Shown: positions 36,010-44,700 of the stretch, in pieces
Layout: each line of letters opens with the position of its first letter
Numbering within the stretch: position 1 is the first letter of the stretch
NCBI RefSeq assembly: GCF_024199925.1
Contig: NZ_JANADR010000001.1
Location: 248,001-312,000 of the forward strand
DNA from: Bradyrhizobium sp. CCGUVB1N3
GTDB lineage: Bacteria > Pseudomonadota > Alphaproteobacteria > Rhizobiales > Xanthobacteraceae
Direction: 5' to 3'
Length of the DNA stretch: 64,000 bases
Notes under the pieces: model-generated
What the model was told of the DNA's origin: nothing
Seen by the model: only the letters and a program-made list of their open reading frames with translations
The model's database searches: none
Program-made: the position numbers and the translations under genes

Positions 36010-36933
36010 TCAGTAACCACGGGTCCGATCCACGAGCCCGATGAGATCGAGGCCCGCCTCATATCGCTTGATGTTGTCGATGACTGCGCGCGCGGCGGTA
36101 TCCGCCTGGGTTGCGCTTGCCACATGCGGGGTCAGCAGCACTTTCGGGTGGGCCCAGAAGCCATGATCGGCAGGCAGAGGCTCCGGTTCTGTGACGTCGA
36201 TGACGGCGCCGGCGAGCTGGCCGGCATCCAGAGCGGCCAGCAGCGCAAGGTGATCGAGCTGCGCGCCACGCCCTGCATGGACGAGGGCTGCGCCTTTTGG
36301 CAGCCGCGCAAAAAGTTCGCGATCCAGGATCCCATGCGTGGCCTCGGTGAGAGGCAGCAGGCAGACGAGGATGTCGGTCTCACCGAGCATCTGGTTGAGA
36401 CCGGCCTGGCCGGAATATGTTGCAACGCCCTCGATCGTCTTGTCCGATCGGCTCCAGCCGCTCAGGCGAAAGCCGAAGGGCTTCAGGCTCTCCAGCACGG
36501 CGCAGCCGAGCACGCCAAGCCCGAGCAGCCCGACCCGCCGGTCGGCAGCCTGCTTCTGCGGCAAGGCCCGCCACTCGTGTCGCCGCTGCAAATCAAGATA
36601 GGCCGGAAGGTTGCGGTGGAGCGCCAGCACTGCGAGGGTGGCATACTCCTGCATCATCCGGATGATGCCGTCTTCCACCATCCGGACCACCTTCACCTCG
36701 GACGGAATCGCCTTGATCGGAAATTGGTCGATGCCGGCCCCGACTGAAAACAGGATTTCAAGCTTGCGGTACCGTTCGAGCGCCTCCGGCACGGTCCAGC
36801 TGATGATGTAACGTACGCCGTCGGGATCGACCGTGGCCGGACCGATCGCGAATGGCAGGTGCGGGAGTTCGCGGGCGAAGGCCTCACGAAAAACCGCTCC
36901 GCGCTGCGCGTCGGAATTGAAGAGAAATGTCAT
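36010..36933 (-). CDS. Glyoxylate/hydroxypyruvate reductase A-like 2-hydroxyacid dehydrogenase
   Basis: 307 aa, the length of GhrA. It lacks a long N-terminal domain; the NAD(P) site is [19 protein letters not shown], with GWSRSDK after it; the Arg is in [10 protein letters not shown] and the His in TPHVASAT. GhrA-type enzymes reduce glyoxylate or hydroxypyruvate with NADPH. It is the first gene of the minus-strand operon that continues with the cupin, and is divergent from the second GNAT gene. It could recycle glyoxylate made by transamination. Confidence 0.85.
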   Translation of the reverse strand: MTFLFNSDAQRGAVFREAFARELPHLPFAIGPATVDPDGVRYIISWTVPEALERYRKLEILFSVGAGIDQFPIKAIPSEVKVVRMVEDGIIRMMQEYATLAVLALHRNLPAYLDLQRRHEWRALPQKQAADRRVGLLGLGVLGCAVLESLKPFGFRLSGWSRSDKTIEGVATYSGQAGLNQMLGETDILVCLLPLTEATHGILDRELFARLPKGAALVHAGRGAQLDHLALLAALDAGQLAGAVIDVTEPEPLPADHGFWAHPKVLLTPHVASATQADTAARAVIDNIKRYEAGLDLIGLVDRTRGY

Positions 36934-37165
36934 GTGTCGAATTTGGTCGCACAGGGAATGGCGATCTCGCCGGGTTGAGCCATGCTACCGGACCGAGCTT
37001 CCAACCGGTGCCGAATGCGACCGCGATTTGGTGGATTGTTTCGTACGGCGGCTGTTCTGAAACGTAATCTGCGGCGAGGCTCGGTTTATGCTGAGACTGA
37101 CCGGAGCCTTGGAGCCCATCCAGGAGTAGCGGCTTCGACCCATGTCAGGCCGATCAGGGGGAGAC

Positions 37166-38065
37166 ATGAAGCCCCGCACGACCAGTTCGCTCACGATCGA
37201 TGCTTTCGATGCGCGCGCCGTCGACATCGATACGGTCGAACTCGAGCAGCTTTACACCCTCTCGATCGGCGTCGGCTGGCCGCACCGGCCCGAGGACTGG
37301 CAGTTTTTGCGTGAGATGGGCTACGGCATCGTGGTTCACGATGAAATCGGACGGGTGCTGGGATCGGCCATGTGGTTTCCCCATGGGACGGATTTTGCCA
37401 CCGTCGGCATGGTCATCACCTCACCCCGCCTTCAGGAGCTTGGCACGGCCCGGTGGCTCATGAAGCGCGTTCAGTCCGCGTGCAGGGGACGCAATCTCCG
37501 CCTCAACGCCACGCGCGCGGCGCACAAGCTCTATCGCTCGCTCGGCTTTCGCACCGAGCGAACGGTGTTCCAACGTCAAGGCGAGGCACGATCCGGCGAG
37601 ATGCCGGGCCCTCTCGAAGGAGCCGAGCTACGTCGTCTGGACGCGGGGGATCTGCCGGCCATCGCCGAACTCGATGCGCAAGCGTTCGGCGCTTCGCGCC
37701 GGACGCTGCTTGCTGCTCTACTTCCGCAATCGGTGGGATTCGCGCTCTACCGGCACGGTCGCCTCGAGGCCTTCGCGCTGTGCCGCCCGTTCGGGCGGGG
37801 GCATGTCGTGGGGCCGGTGGTCGCGTCAAACGACGCGGACGCGATCGTGGTGATTGCGCCGCATGTCGCCGCCCATGAAGGAGAGTTTCTGAGGCTCGAC
37901 ACGCACCTCGCCGAGGGCGAGTTCAGCTCCTTCCTGGCCCGGTCAGGCCTTGCCTTTTTCGACACCGTTACCACGATGTCGCTGGGAGGAGATTTTCGTG
38001 ATCCGAATATCCGATCTGGAAAGCAGCCCGTAACTTACGGGCTCGCAAGCCAAGCGCTCGGTTAA
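37166..38065 (+). CDS. GNAT family N-acetyltransferase with two acetyltransferase domains
   Basis: 299 aa from the ATG at 37166, which has GGGGGAG 3 nt upstream; an ATG at 37142 is the weaker choice. The first GNAT half contains GWPHRPEDWQFL and VITSPRLQELGTARWLMKRV; the second half contains FALCRPFGRGHVVGPVVASN and ends YGLASQALG. It is a paralogue of the protein at 30028-30870, sharing order and several segments. It is divergent from the GhrA-like gene. Role unknown; probably acetylation of an amine or amino-acid-like intermediate. Confidence 0.85.
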   Translation: MKPRTTSSLTIDAFDARAVDIDTVELEQLYTLSIGVGWPHRPEDWQFLREMGYGIVVHDEIGRVLGSAMWFPHGTDFATVGMVITSPRLQELGTARWLMKRVQSACRGRNLRLNATRAAHKLYRSLGFRTERTVFQRQGEARSGEMPGPLEGAELRRLDAGDLPAIAELDAQAFGASRRTLLAALLPQSVGFALYRHGRLEAFALCRPFGRGHVVGPVVASNDADAIVVIAPHVAAHEGEFLRLDTHLAEGEFSSFLARSGLAFFDTVTTMSLGGDFRDPNIRSGKQPVTYGLASQALG

Positions 38066-38246
38066 GCCAAAATCATTGGGCGTCCGCCATGCCGGCCTTG
38101 TGCAGTTGGCATTCCCTGGGCAGATCGAAGTCGTAGCTGGAAGGAACCGCGATCGTCCATTCCGGACGGATCGAAGTCGGGGAATGCGTCGGCCGGCGCC
38201 GTCTTATTGCAATTCCAGCCCCGCAACGACGATTGACAGTCAATTA

Positions 38247-38276
38247 TTACATGTATAAAAATATGCAAATTCATAT
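38247..38276 (+). promoter_or_regulatory. Probable MarR operator upstream of the ring-oxygenase operon
   Basis: The A/T-rich leader of the reductase gene contains TTACATGT (38247-38254) and, 7 nt on, TATGC-N5-CATAT (38262-38276). Both elements recur in the iorA/nitrilase promoter region (48437-48462), with the same TATGC-N5-CATAT frame on the opposite strand. The site ends 16 nt before the gene start, where a repressor would block transcription. Confidence 0.65.
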
Positions 38277-38292
38277 ATTATGAGATGCCTGA

Positions 38293-39243
38293 ATGGACAC
38301 GCATCCGCTCAAGCTCAAGGTGCAGTCGGTTGTTGCGGAGACGCCGTTCATTCGGAGCCTTGTGTTCGGCGTGGAGGGCGGTGCCGTGCCGCGATGGCAA
38401 GCGGGTGCGCACATCCGCGTGTCGCTCCCGAATGGGGGGGATCGGCCGTATTCCCTGATGGCTTTGCCGGGCCTGGCTGAAGGCGCTGTCGCGCTGGGGG
38501 TGTTGCGTGAGGAGATGTCGACCGGCGGCTCGCAGTTCATGCATGCGCTGAAAACCGGCGACATCGTGAGAGCGACCGCACCGGTCAACAATTTCCCTCT
38601 GCAGGGAGGATCCGCGCCGGCGCTGCTGTTCGCCGGCGGCATCGGCGTCACGCCGATCCTGTCCATGGCTGCGGAGCTGAACGCGCGGGGAATTCCATAC
38701 CGCCTGCATTATGCCGGACGAACGCCGGGGCGGCTGGCCTTCCTGCCGCAGTTGCAGGCGATCTGTTCAAAAGGCTTGGCGGTTCACTACGACAGCGATG
38801 AGTCCCGCCTGGATGTCGCGGCGGCGCTCGGCGATGCGCCCGCAGATGCTCACGTCTACGTCTGCGGCCCTGCGGGCATGATCGATGCGGTGAAGGCGGG
38901 CGCGCTCTCCAGGGGCGTCCCGGCAGATCGCATCCATTTCGAGCTGTTCAAGGCGGAGCAGCCCGGCTCTCCCAACAAGCCGTTCGAGGTCGAGCTCAAG
39001 TCGACAGGGCAGGTCATTACGGTTGCCACAGATCAGAGCATCATCCAGGCGCTGGAGGCGGCAGGGCTCGACGTCCTCTACGACTGCCAGCGGGGCGATT
39101 GCGGCATCTGCCAGTGTGGCGTGATCGCAGGCGTGCCCGATCATCGCGACGTCATTCTCAGCGACGACGAGAAAGCGTCCAACAAGGTCATGCAGATCTG
39201 CGTGTCGCGTGCGAAATCGGAACGGCTCGTGTTGGATCTCTAA
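38293..39243 (+). CDS. Rieske oxygenase reductase component (FNR-type with C-terminal 2Fe-2S)
   Basis: 316 aa. An N-terminal flavin domain (RPYSLMALPG), a nucleotide domain (LLFAGGIGVTPILSMA, VYVCGPAGMIDAV) and a C-terminal plant-type 2Fe-2S ferredoxin with ligands in CQRGDCGICQC and a last Cys in QICVSRA. This is the VanB/phthalate dioxygenase reductase layout, which passes electrons from NADH to a Rieske oxygenase. The oxygenase subunit genes follow after 20 nt, so it is their partner. Confidence 0.93.
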   Translation: MDTHPLKLKVQSVVAETPFIRSLVFGVEGGAVPRWQAGAHIRVSLPNGGDRPYSLMALPGLAEGAVALGVLREEMSTGGSQFMHALKTGDIVRATAPVNNFPLQGGSAPALLFAGGIGVTPILSMAAELNARGIPYRLHYAGRTPGRLAFLPQLQAICSKGLAVHYDSDESRLDVAAALGDAPADAHVYVCGPAGMIDAVKAGALSRGVPADRIHFELFKAEQPGSPNKPFEVELKSTGQVITVATDQSIIQALEAAGLDVLYDCQRGDCGICQCGVIAGVPDHRDVILSDDEKASNKVMQICVSRAKSERLVLDL

Positions 39244-39263
39244 CGGGGAGGCAAGGGGGCGCC

Positions 39264-40604
39264 ATGGCGAAGTACGGAAATAATGCCCGCGCGATCGAGC
39301 GGCTGGTGCGTGACGCCGAGGTGCATCGCGACGTCTATGTCGACCAAGAAATCTTCGAGCTCGAGATGGAGCATCTGTTCCCGAATAGCTGGATCTATGT
39401 CGGGCATGCCAGCCAGTTGTCGAAGCCCGGCGATTTCATCACCGCCAATATCGGCCGGCAACCGGTCATGGCCAGCCGCCATACCGACGGCTCCATCCAC
39501 GTGTTCTACAACCGCTGTCCACACAAGGGCGTGAAGATCGCTTCCGAGCCCTGCGGCAATACCGGCAAGTTCTTCCGCTGTCCCTATCATGCCTGGTCGT
39601 TCAAGACCGACGGCTCGCTGCTCGCGATCCCCCTGAAGAAGGGCTACGAGGGAACCGGCTTCACGGACACTCAGGCGAACGAGGGGCTATCGAAGGTCAA
39701 GAACGTCGTTATCTATCGCGACTTCATCTTCGCGCGACTGAGCGACAGCGGCGTCTCCTTCGAGGACTATTTTGGCGAAAGCCTGTCGACGATCGACAAC
39801 ATGGTCGACCGTTCGCCGGAGGGGAAGCTGGCCATCGAGGCCGCGCCGATCCGCTACATGCACACCTGTAATTGGAAGATGCTGGTCGAGAACCAGACCG
39901 ATACCTGCCATCCGATGGTGGCGCATGAGAGCTCGGCCGGCACCGCCGTCAAGGTCTGGAAGCGCGAGCAGGGCGACTCCACGGAGACGCCGATGGCCGT
40001 GCAGCTCTACGGGCCCTTCATGAGCCCGTACGAGTTCTACGAGCAGAGCGGCATCCGGATCTGGCCGAACGGCCATGGTCACACCGGCGTCGCCAATTCC
40101 ATCCATTCCAACTATTCGGACATCGACGGCTATCTAGGCCAGATGGTCGCAGCCTATGGCGAGAAGCGGGCTCACGAGATCCTGGGAGAGGTCCGGCACA
40201 ACACGGTCTATTTCCCGAACATCATGGTCAAGGGTGCGGTGCAGATTGTTCGCAATTTCATCCCGATCGCGGTGGACAAGACGCTGGTGGAGAGCTGGGT
40301 TTATCGTCTGGTCGGCGCGCCCGACAAGCTCTATGAGCGTGCGCTGATGTACAACCGCTTCATCAACGCGCCGACCTCGATCGTCGGGCATGACGATCTC
40401 GAAATGTACGAGCGCGCCCAGGAGGGGCTGAAGTCCAACGGCAATCAATGGGTCAATCTGCGCCGGCTCTACGAGAGTAACGAAGAGCAGGACGTCACTG
40501 CGGTCATCAATGGCACGTCGGAGCGCCAGATGCGGAACCAGTTTCATGCCTGGGCCAAATTCATGACCATGGACATGGACAAGCACGTCGAGGCCGCGGA
40601 ATGA
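39264..40604 (+). CDS. Rieske aromatic ring-hydroxylating oxygenase, alpha subunit
   Basis: 446 aa from the ATG at 39264, with GGGGAGG upstream. The Rieske 2Fe-2S ligands are C85/H87 (CPHKG) and C106/H109 (CPYHAW). The mononuclear iron site is ENQTDTCHPMVAH with bridging D213, H216 and H221. It hydroxylates an aromatic ring with O2 using electrons from the reductase. The motif around the iron site, with a Cys-His pair after D213, differs from the common DxYH form and may mark a substrate subgroup. The beta subunit overlaps by 4 nt. Substrate inferred from context as an aryl-acetate or indole derivative. Confidence 0.93.
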   Translation: MAKYGNNARAIERLVRDAEVHRDVYVDQEIFELEMEHLFPNSWIYVGHASQLSKPGDFITANIGRQPVMASRHTDGSIHVFYNRCPHKGVKIASEPCGNTGKFFRCPYHAWSFKTDGSLLAIPLKKGYEGTGFTDTQANEGLSKVKNVVIYRDFIFARLSDSGVSFEDYFGESLSTIDNMVDRSPEGKLAIEAAPIRYMHTCNWKMLVENQTDTCHPMVAHESSAGTAVKVWKREQGDSTETPMAVQLYGPFMSPYEFYEQSGIRIWPNGHGHTGVANSIHSNYSDIDGYLGQMVAAYGEKRAHEILGEVRHNTVYFPNIMVKGAVQIVRNFIPIAVDKTLVESWVYRLVGAPDKLYERALMYNRFINAPTSIVGHDDLEMYERAQEGLKSNGNQWVNLRRLYESNEEQDVTAVINGTSERQMRNQFHAWAKFMTMDMDKHVEAAE

Positions 40605-41077
40605 TCAACGAGAAGACCATCGCGGATTTCATCTATCGAGAGGCCGAGCTTCTCGACACGATGCAGTGGCAGGCGTGGCTCGATCTGTTTCATCCCGAGG
40701 GCCGCTACTGGATGCCGCTCGAATGGCAGCAGCAGGATCCGGTGCTTCAGCCCTCGCTGATGTACGAAGACCTGTTGCTGCTGAAAGTGCGCGTCGAGCG
40801 ATTGGCCGGCGAGCGTACCTTCAGCCAGAAGCCGAAGAGCCGTTGCCACCATCTGCTGCAGGCGCCGCAGATCGTTGCGTGCGACGCCGCGGGCGGCGTG
40901 TTCAAGGCGCGGACATCCTACATCTACACCGAGACGCGCGGCGACTTGCTGGAGCGCTATTCGGGGTGGGCGTCGCACGATCTGGTCCAGGTCGGCGATA
41001 GCCTGAAGATCAAGCTCAAGCGCGTCGATCTCGTCAATTTCGACGCGCCGTTCGGCAATATCCAGCTCTTCATGTGA
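40601..41077 (+). CDS. Ring-hydroxylating oxygenase, beta subunit
   Basis: 158 aa. The small subunit fold is shown by FIYREAELLDTMQWQAWLDL and HPEGRYWMPLEW, then SRCHHLLQAPQI and SYIYTETRGDLLERYSGWAS. It gives structure to the alpha-beta hexamer and has no cofactor. Its ATG overlaps the alpha-subunit stop, and the ligase gene starts 7 nt later, so all are co-translated. Confidence 0.92.
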   Translation: MINEKTIADFIYREAELLDTMQWQAWLDLFHPEGRYWMPLEWQQQDPVLQPSLMYEDLLLLKVRVERLAGERTFSQKPKSRCHHLLQAPQIVACDAAGGVFKARTSYIYTETRGDLLERYSGWASHDLVQVGDSLKIKLKRVDLVNFDAPFGNIQLFM

Positions 41078-41084
41078 GTATGCC

Positions 41085-42701
41085 TTGACCGCTGCATCCA
41101 CAGTCCATGCCCGCTTCCGCGAGATCGCCCTCCGTCGGGGGGAGGCCGGCTTTCTCAATGTCCTGCCGGAGACAGCCGACATCTACGGCATCGCGGCCGG
41201 CGAGATTTCATATCGTGCCATGCTCGAACGGGTGGAGCGCTGGCGCACGGCGTTTGCGGACCGCGGCTATGGCGAAGGCCATCGGGTCGGGCTTCTGCTC
41301 CAGAACCGGCCGGTCTTCGTCGAGCTGTGGTTCGCGCTGAACGCGCTCGGTGTTTCCGTGGTGCCGATCAACCCGGATTTGCGCCTCAGCGAGCTCGAAT
41401 ACATCATCGCGCATTCCGAGATGAATGCGGCATTTGTCCTCGCTGAACGGCGCGACGAGGTCGAGACGGCGTCGCGCCAGGCCGGCCGGCCGATTCCGGT
41501 GGTGACGGACAGCGGCGACATTCCGGCTCCGTTCGGCGGCCCGCGGCCGGCGAGTGCGGGTGACGGCTCGACCGAATGCGCGTTGCTCTATACCTCGGGA
41601 ACGACCGGCCAGCCCAAGGGCTGTGTGCTCACCAACACCTATTTCCTGCATTCCGGAAACTGGTATCGTGATGTCGGCGGGTTGATCGATCTGAAGGGCG
41701 ATGGCGAGCGGATGATCACGCCGTTGCCGCTGTTCCATATGAACGCGATGGCGGTCTCGCTGATGGCGATGCTGTCGGTCGGTGGCAGCCTGACCATGCT
41801 CGATCGCTTCCATCCGCGCACGTGGTGGAATTCGGTGCGGGACAGCCGGGCGACCTGCCTGCATTATCTCGGCGTCATGCCCTCGATGCTGATGAGCGCG
41901 CCGCCGTCTGCGCAGGATCGCGCGCACACCGTGCGGTTCGGCTTCGGCGCAGGCGTGGACAAGCTGCTGCACGCGCCATTCGAGGCGCGCTTCGGCTTTC
42001 CGCTGCTCGAGGCCTGGGCGATGACCGAGACCGGAAGCGGCGGCGTGATTGCCGCGAACGTCGAGCCGCGCAAGGTTGGCACGAGCTGTTTCGGCCATCC
42101 GGCGCCCGAAGTCGATGTTCGGATCGTGGACGATGGCGGCAACGATACGCCGATGGGAACGCCGGGTGAGCTATTGGTGCGGCGCGCGGGTGTCGACCCG
42201 CGCTACGGCTTCTTCAGGGAGTATCTGAAGAATCCGGAAGCGACCGCCGAGGCCTGGAAGGACGGATGGCTCCGCACCGGCGATATCGTGTCGCGCGATG
42301 CGGATGGCGACCTTCATTTCGTCGATCGCAAGAAGAACGTGATCCGGCGCTCCGGCGAGAACATTGCCGCGGTCGAGGTCGAATCCGTTCTGAACCGCCA
42401 TCCTGCGATCCGGCAGGCCGCGGTCGCCGCGACGCCCGATCAGGTGCGGGGTGACGAGGTCGCGGCTGTCATCATCGCCGAGCAGGCCGGTGCCGACCGC
42501 GCGCTCGCCGAAGACATCGTAGGCTGGAGCCTCGAGCAGATGGCCTATTACAAGGCGCCGGGCTGGATCTGCTTCGTCGATCAACTTCCGCTGACCGCGA
42601 CCGAGAAGATCCAGCGCGGCGGACTGAAGGATTTCGTCGCGAAGCTGATGCGCGATGGCGCGTTCTTCGATCTCCGCGATCTCAAGCGGCGGCAGGTTTG
42701 A
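41085..42701 (+). CDS. Acyl-CoA synthetase (AMP-forming, ANL superfamily)
   Basis: 538 aa. It appears to start at a TTG 7 nt after the beta-subunit stop; the next in-frame ATG is 135 nt later and would cut the N-terminal domain. Motifs: YTSGTTGQPKGC (P-loop), AWAMTETGSGG, GWLRTGDIVSRDADGDL and the C-terminal lysine in TEKIQRGGLK. It activates a carboxylic acid to its CoA thioester. In this operon the likely substrate is the aryl-acetate or a ring-opened acid. The exact acid is not evident from sequence. Confidence 0.9.
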   Translation: MTAASTVHARFREIALRRGEAGFLNVLPETADIYGIAAGEISYRAMLERVERWRTAFADRGYGEGHRVGLLLQNRPVFVELWFALNALGVSVVPINPDLRLSELEYIIAHSEMNAAFVLAERRDEVETASRQAGRPIPVVTDSGDIPAPFGGPRPASAGDGSTECALLYTSGTTGQPKGCVLTNTYFLHSGNWYRDVGGLIDLKGDGERMITPLPLFHMNAMAVSLMAMLSVGGSLTMLDRFHPRTWWNSVRDSRATCLHYLGVMPSMLMSAPPSAQDRAHTVRFGFGAGVDKLLHAPFEARFGFPLLEAWAMTETGSGGVIAANVEPRKVGTSCFGHPAPEVDVRIVDDGGNDTPMGTPGELLVRRAGVDPRYGFFREYLKNPEATAEAWKDGWLRTGDIVSRDADGDLHFVDRKKNVIRRSGENIAAVEVESVLNRHPAIRQAAVAATPDQVRGDEVAAVIIAEQAGADRALAEDIVGWSLEQMAYYKAPGWICFVDQLPLTATEKIQRGGLKDFVAKLMRDGAFFDLRDLKRRQV

Positions 42702-42727
42702 GACATGCCGTTTGCAGGGAGCCGATC

Positions 42728-43456
42728 ATGAGCCAGACCCGCACCACACTCATCACCGGAGGCAATTCGGGGATCGGCGAAGCGCTGGCGAAGAAGCTCG
42801 TCGACAAAGGACAGAGGGTCGTCTCGGTCGGGCTGGAGAAGCCGGACTGGACCCACGATCTGCTCACGTCCTATCGCGCCGACCTGACCAGCATCGCGGA
42901 GACGCGGGCGATTGCGCAGGAGATCTGCCGGGATCATGCCGTCGATTGTCTCGTGCACAATGCGGGCATCATCCTGCCGAACCTGCTGCCCGACGCGAAG
43001 CCGGAAGACATCTTGACGCTGGCGCAGTTGCACCTGGGCGCGCCGATGCTGCTGACCCAGGCGGCGATGGAGGGAATGCGTTCGCGCCGCTTCGGGCGGA
43101 TCGTGTTCGTGAGTTCGCGCGCCGCCATGGGCGCGGCCACGCGCTCGGCCTATTCCGCCACCAAGGCCGGCGTGCACGGCATGGCGCGGACGTGGGCGCT
43201 GGAGCTGGCGTCGAGCGGAATCACGGTGAACGTGGTCGCGCCCGGCCCGATCCTGACCGACAATTTCTGGGGCGTCATCCCGAAGGGGTCCGAGCAGCAG
43301 GAGCGGATGGCGCGCAACGTTCCGGTCGGGCGGCTCGGCTCACGCGAGGACGTGGCCCATGCGATCAGCTTCTTCCTCGACGAGCGCTCGGACTTCGTGA
43401 CCGGGCAGGTGCTCTATGTCTGCGGCGGCACCAGCCTCGTCGGACTCGGTCCCTGA
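42728..43456 (+). CDS. Short-chain dehydrogenase/reductase
   Basis: 242 aa from the ATG at 42728, with GGGAG 7 nt upstream. SDR features: GGNSGIG (residues 11-17), NAG (78-80), and the S130-Y142-K146 catalytic set with YSATK. The end has GGTSLVG. It would oxidise a diol or reduce a ketone made by the ring oxygenase route. It is the last gene of the plus-strand operon and is followed by the palindromic repeat. Confidence 0.9.
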   Translation: MSQTRTTLITGGNSGIGEALAKKLVDKGQRVVSVGLEKPDWTHDLLTSYRADLTSIAETRAIAQEICRDHAVDCLVHNAGIILPNLLPDAKPEDILTLAQLHLGAPMLLTQAAMEGMRSRRFGRIVFVSSRAAMGAATRSAYSATKAGVHGMARTWALELASSGITVNVVAPGPILTDNFWGVIPKGSEQQERMARNVPVGRLGSREDVAHAISFFLDERSDFVTGQVLYVCGGTSLVGLGP

Positions 43457-43461
43457 CCGTA

Positions 43462-43558
43462 GAGCATGATCCGGACCCGGAGGGCCGCGTTAGCGCAAAG
43501 TGTGAAGCGGTTTTCCCTCGCGACAAGCGCGGAACGCGTTTGCGCGGAGATCATGCTC
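43462..43558. repeat. Palindromic intergenic repeat with 10-bp inverted ends
   Basis: The element begins GAGCATGATC (43462-43471) and ends GATCATGCTC (43549-43558), perfect inverted repeats, with GC-rich inner sequence including AAGCGGTTTTCCCTCGCGA. Elements with these ends, holding GAAGCGGTTTTCC, occur in many copies in Bradyrhizobium and relatives. It lies between the SDR stop and the convergent MarR genes. It could fold in RNA from both strands and act as a terminator or processing site. Confidence 0.75.
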
Positions 43559-43570
43559 CAACAAACGGGG

Positions 43571-44053
43571 TCAGATCTGGTTCTGGCGGATGTTCTCGAC
43601 CATCTTGGCCAGCACGCGGGCGCAGACCTCGATCTCGTCGGGATCGATGCCCACGGTTAGCCGGTCATAGTTCTTCTCCATGATCGGCCAGATCTTTCGC
43701 AGGAGGGCCTCGCCATCAGGTGTCAAGCCAACGACGCGGCGACGCTGGTCCTCTTCCGCGATCTCGCGTTTGACGAGACCCGATGACACCATCGACTCGA
43801 CCATGCGGCTCGCGGTCGACTGCTCGGTGACGGCGAGAACGGCGATCTCGTTCACGGTCAGGGTCTTGTAGATGAACAGGACCGACAACGTCCGGAATAC
43901 GACGTTGTTGACGTTGTGCTCGCTCAGATCGCGGTTCTGATCGAGGTTCCAGCGATTGGCGAGCCGGTTGAAAAGATAGGGAACATAGCTTTGCAGCTGG
44001 TCCCGTGTCCGCGGTGGACCGGATTTCCATCTGCTCCTGGATTCTTTGGCCAT
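43571..44053 (-). CDS. MarR family transcriptional regulator
   Basis: 160 aa. The winged helix-turn-helix is VNEIAVLAVTEQSTASRMVE followed by SMVSSGLVKREIAEEDQRRR and VVGLTPDGEAL, with the DxRxR wing typical of MarR. It shares its start with the last base of the other MarR gene (TAATG), so the two are translated together. It lies at the centre of the aromatic cluster and is a candidate to bind the TATGC-N5-CATAT sites, sensing a pathway aromatic acid. Which of the two proteins binds which site cannot be told. Confidence 0.93.
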   Translation of the reverse strand: MAKESRSRWKSGPPRTRDQLQSYVPYLFNRLANRWNLDQNRDLSEHNVNNVVFRTLSVLFIYKTLTVNEIAVLAVTEQSTASRMVESMVSSGLVKREIAEEDQRRRVVGLTPDGEALLRKIWPIMEKNYDRLTVGIDPDEIEVCARVLAKMVENIRQNQI

Positions 44054-44547
44054 TATTTCCTGCGACTCTGCTTCGTGCTCTCGGTGCGAAGTTTTGAGGA
44101 GAGGGACCGCAACACCGAAAGTGCGGTCTCCAGTTCCTCGGCGGGGATACTCTCGAGCCGATTGCTGAGATGCTTCTTGTGCACGTCAGCCGCCTTCCTG
44201 AACAGCGCGTCGCCCTTCGGCGTCAGGCGCACGATGAACGACCGGCGGTCCTCGCTCGACATTTCCTTGCTGATGAGATCGTCAGCCAGAAGACGCTGCA
44301 CCAGCCCCGAGACGTTGCCGCCGGTCACTTTCAAGTTCTGCGACAACTGTCCGAGCGCCATTCCGTCCCGGTAGCGATCGAGCTGGGCGAGCACGTCGAA
44401 CTTCGCCAGCGACAAGCCGAACTCCGAGTTCAGCATGGAATTCAGGGACGCAAAGAGTTCGCTATGCAGAGACAGCAGTTGCAGCCAAAGCCGGGTTTCG
44501 ATCTGCCCGAACACGGGACCAATGCTCTCTTTGAGTGCTGCGGGCAT
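44053..44547 (-). CDS. MarR family transcriptional regulator
   Basis: 164 aa from the ATG at 44547 (MPAALKESIGPVFGQIETRL); the upstream frame extension crosses an inverted repeat and is rejected. MarR features: SLAKFDVLAQLDRYRDGMAL, TGGNVSGLVQRLLADDLISK, SSEDRRSFIVRLTPKGDALF. The ending is Lys/Arg/Ser-rich. It overlaps the next MarR gene by one base. The region upstream (44548-44700), between it and iorB, holds the inverted repeat at 44632-44652, so it may have its own promoter and autoregulate. Confidence 0.93.
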   Translation of the reverse strand: MPAALKESIGPVFGQIETRLWLQLLSLHSELFASLNSMLNSEFGLSLAKFDVLAQLDRYRDGMALGQLSQNLKVTGGNVSGLVQRLLADDLISKEMSSEDRRSFIVRLTPKGDALFRKAADVHKKHLSNRLESIPAEELETALSVLRSLSSKLRTESTKQSRRK

Positions 44548-44631
44548 CGCATAACCATCGCGTACAGAGTGTCTTGGTAAGGGGGAAATTACAGCGGGTC
44601 TTCTGCTCCGATTAACGCCTTGAGAATCGCA

Positions 44632-44652
44632 GTCAAGATGTCCGATCTTGAC
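44632..44652. promoter_or_regulatory. Inverted repeat upstream of the MarR gene pair
   Basis: GTCAAGAT, a five-base spacer GTCCG, and ATCTTGAC form an 8-bp perfect dyad. It lies 85 nt upstream of the first MarR start and 48 nt below the iorB stop. There is no T-run on either side, so an operator is more likely than a terminator. It is unlike the TATGC sites, so it may serve autoregulation by the second MarR protein. Confidence 0.5.
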
Positions 44653-44700
44653 GTCCACGGAGGCGAACGGCAATCCGATCCCGTGCCGTCCCCGACGACG

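Noticed and set aside
44632..44652. Terminator after iorB
   Set aside because: The dyad has no U-run on either strand and only an 8-bp AT/GC-mixed stem, so I list it as a possible operator instead.
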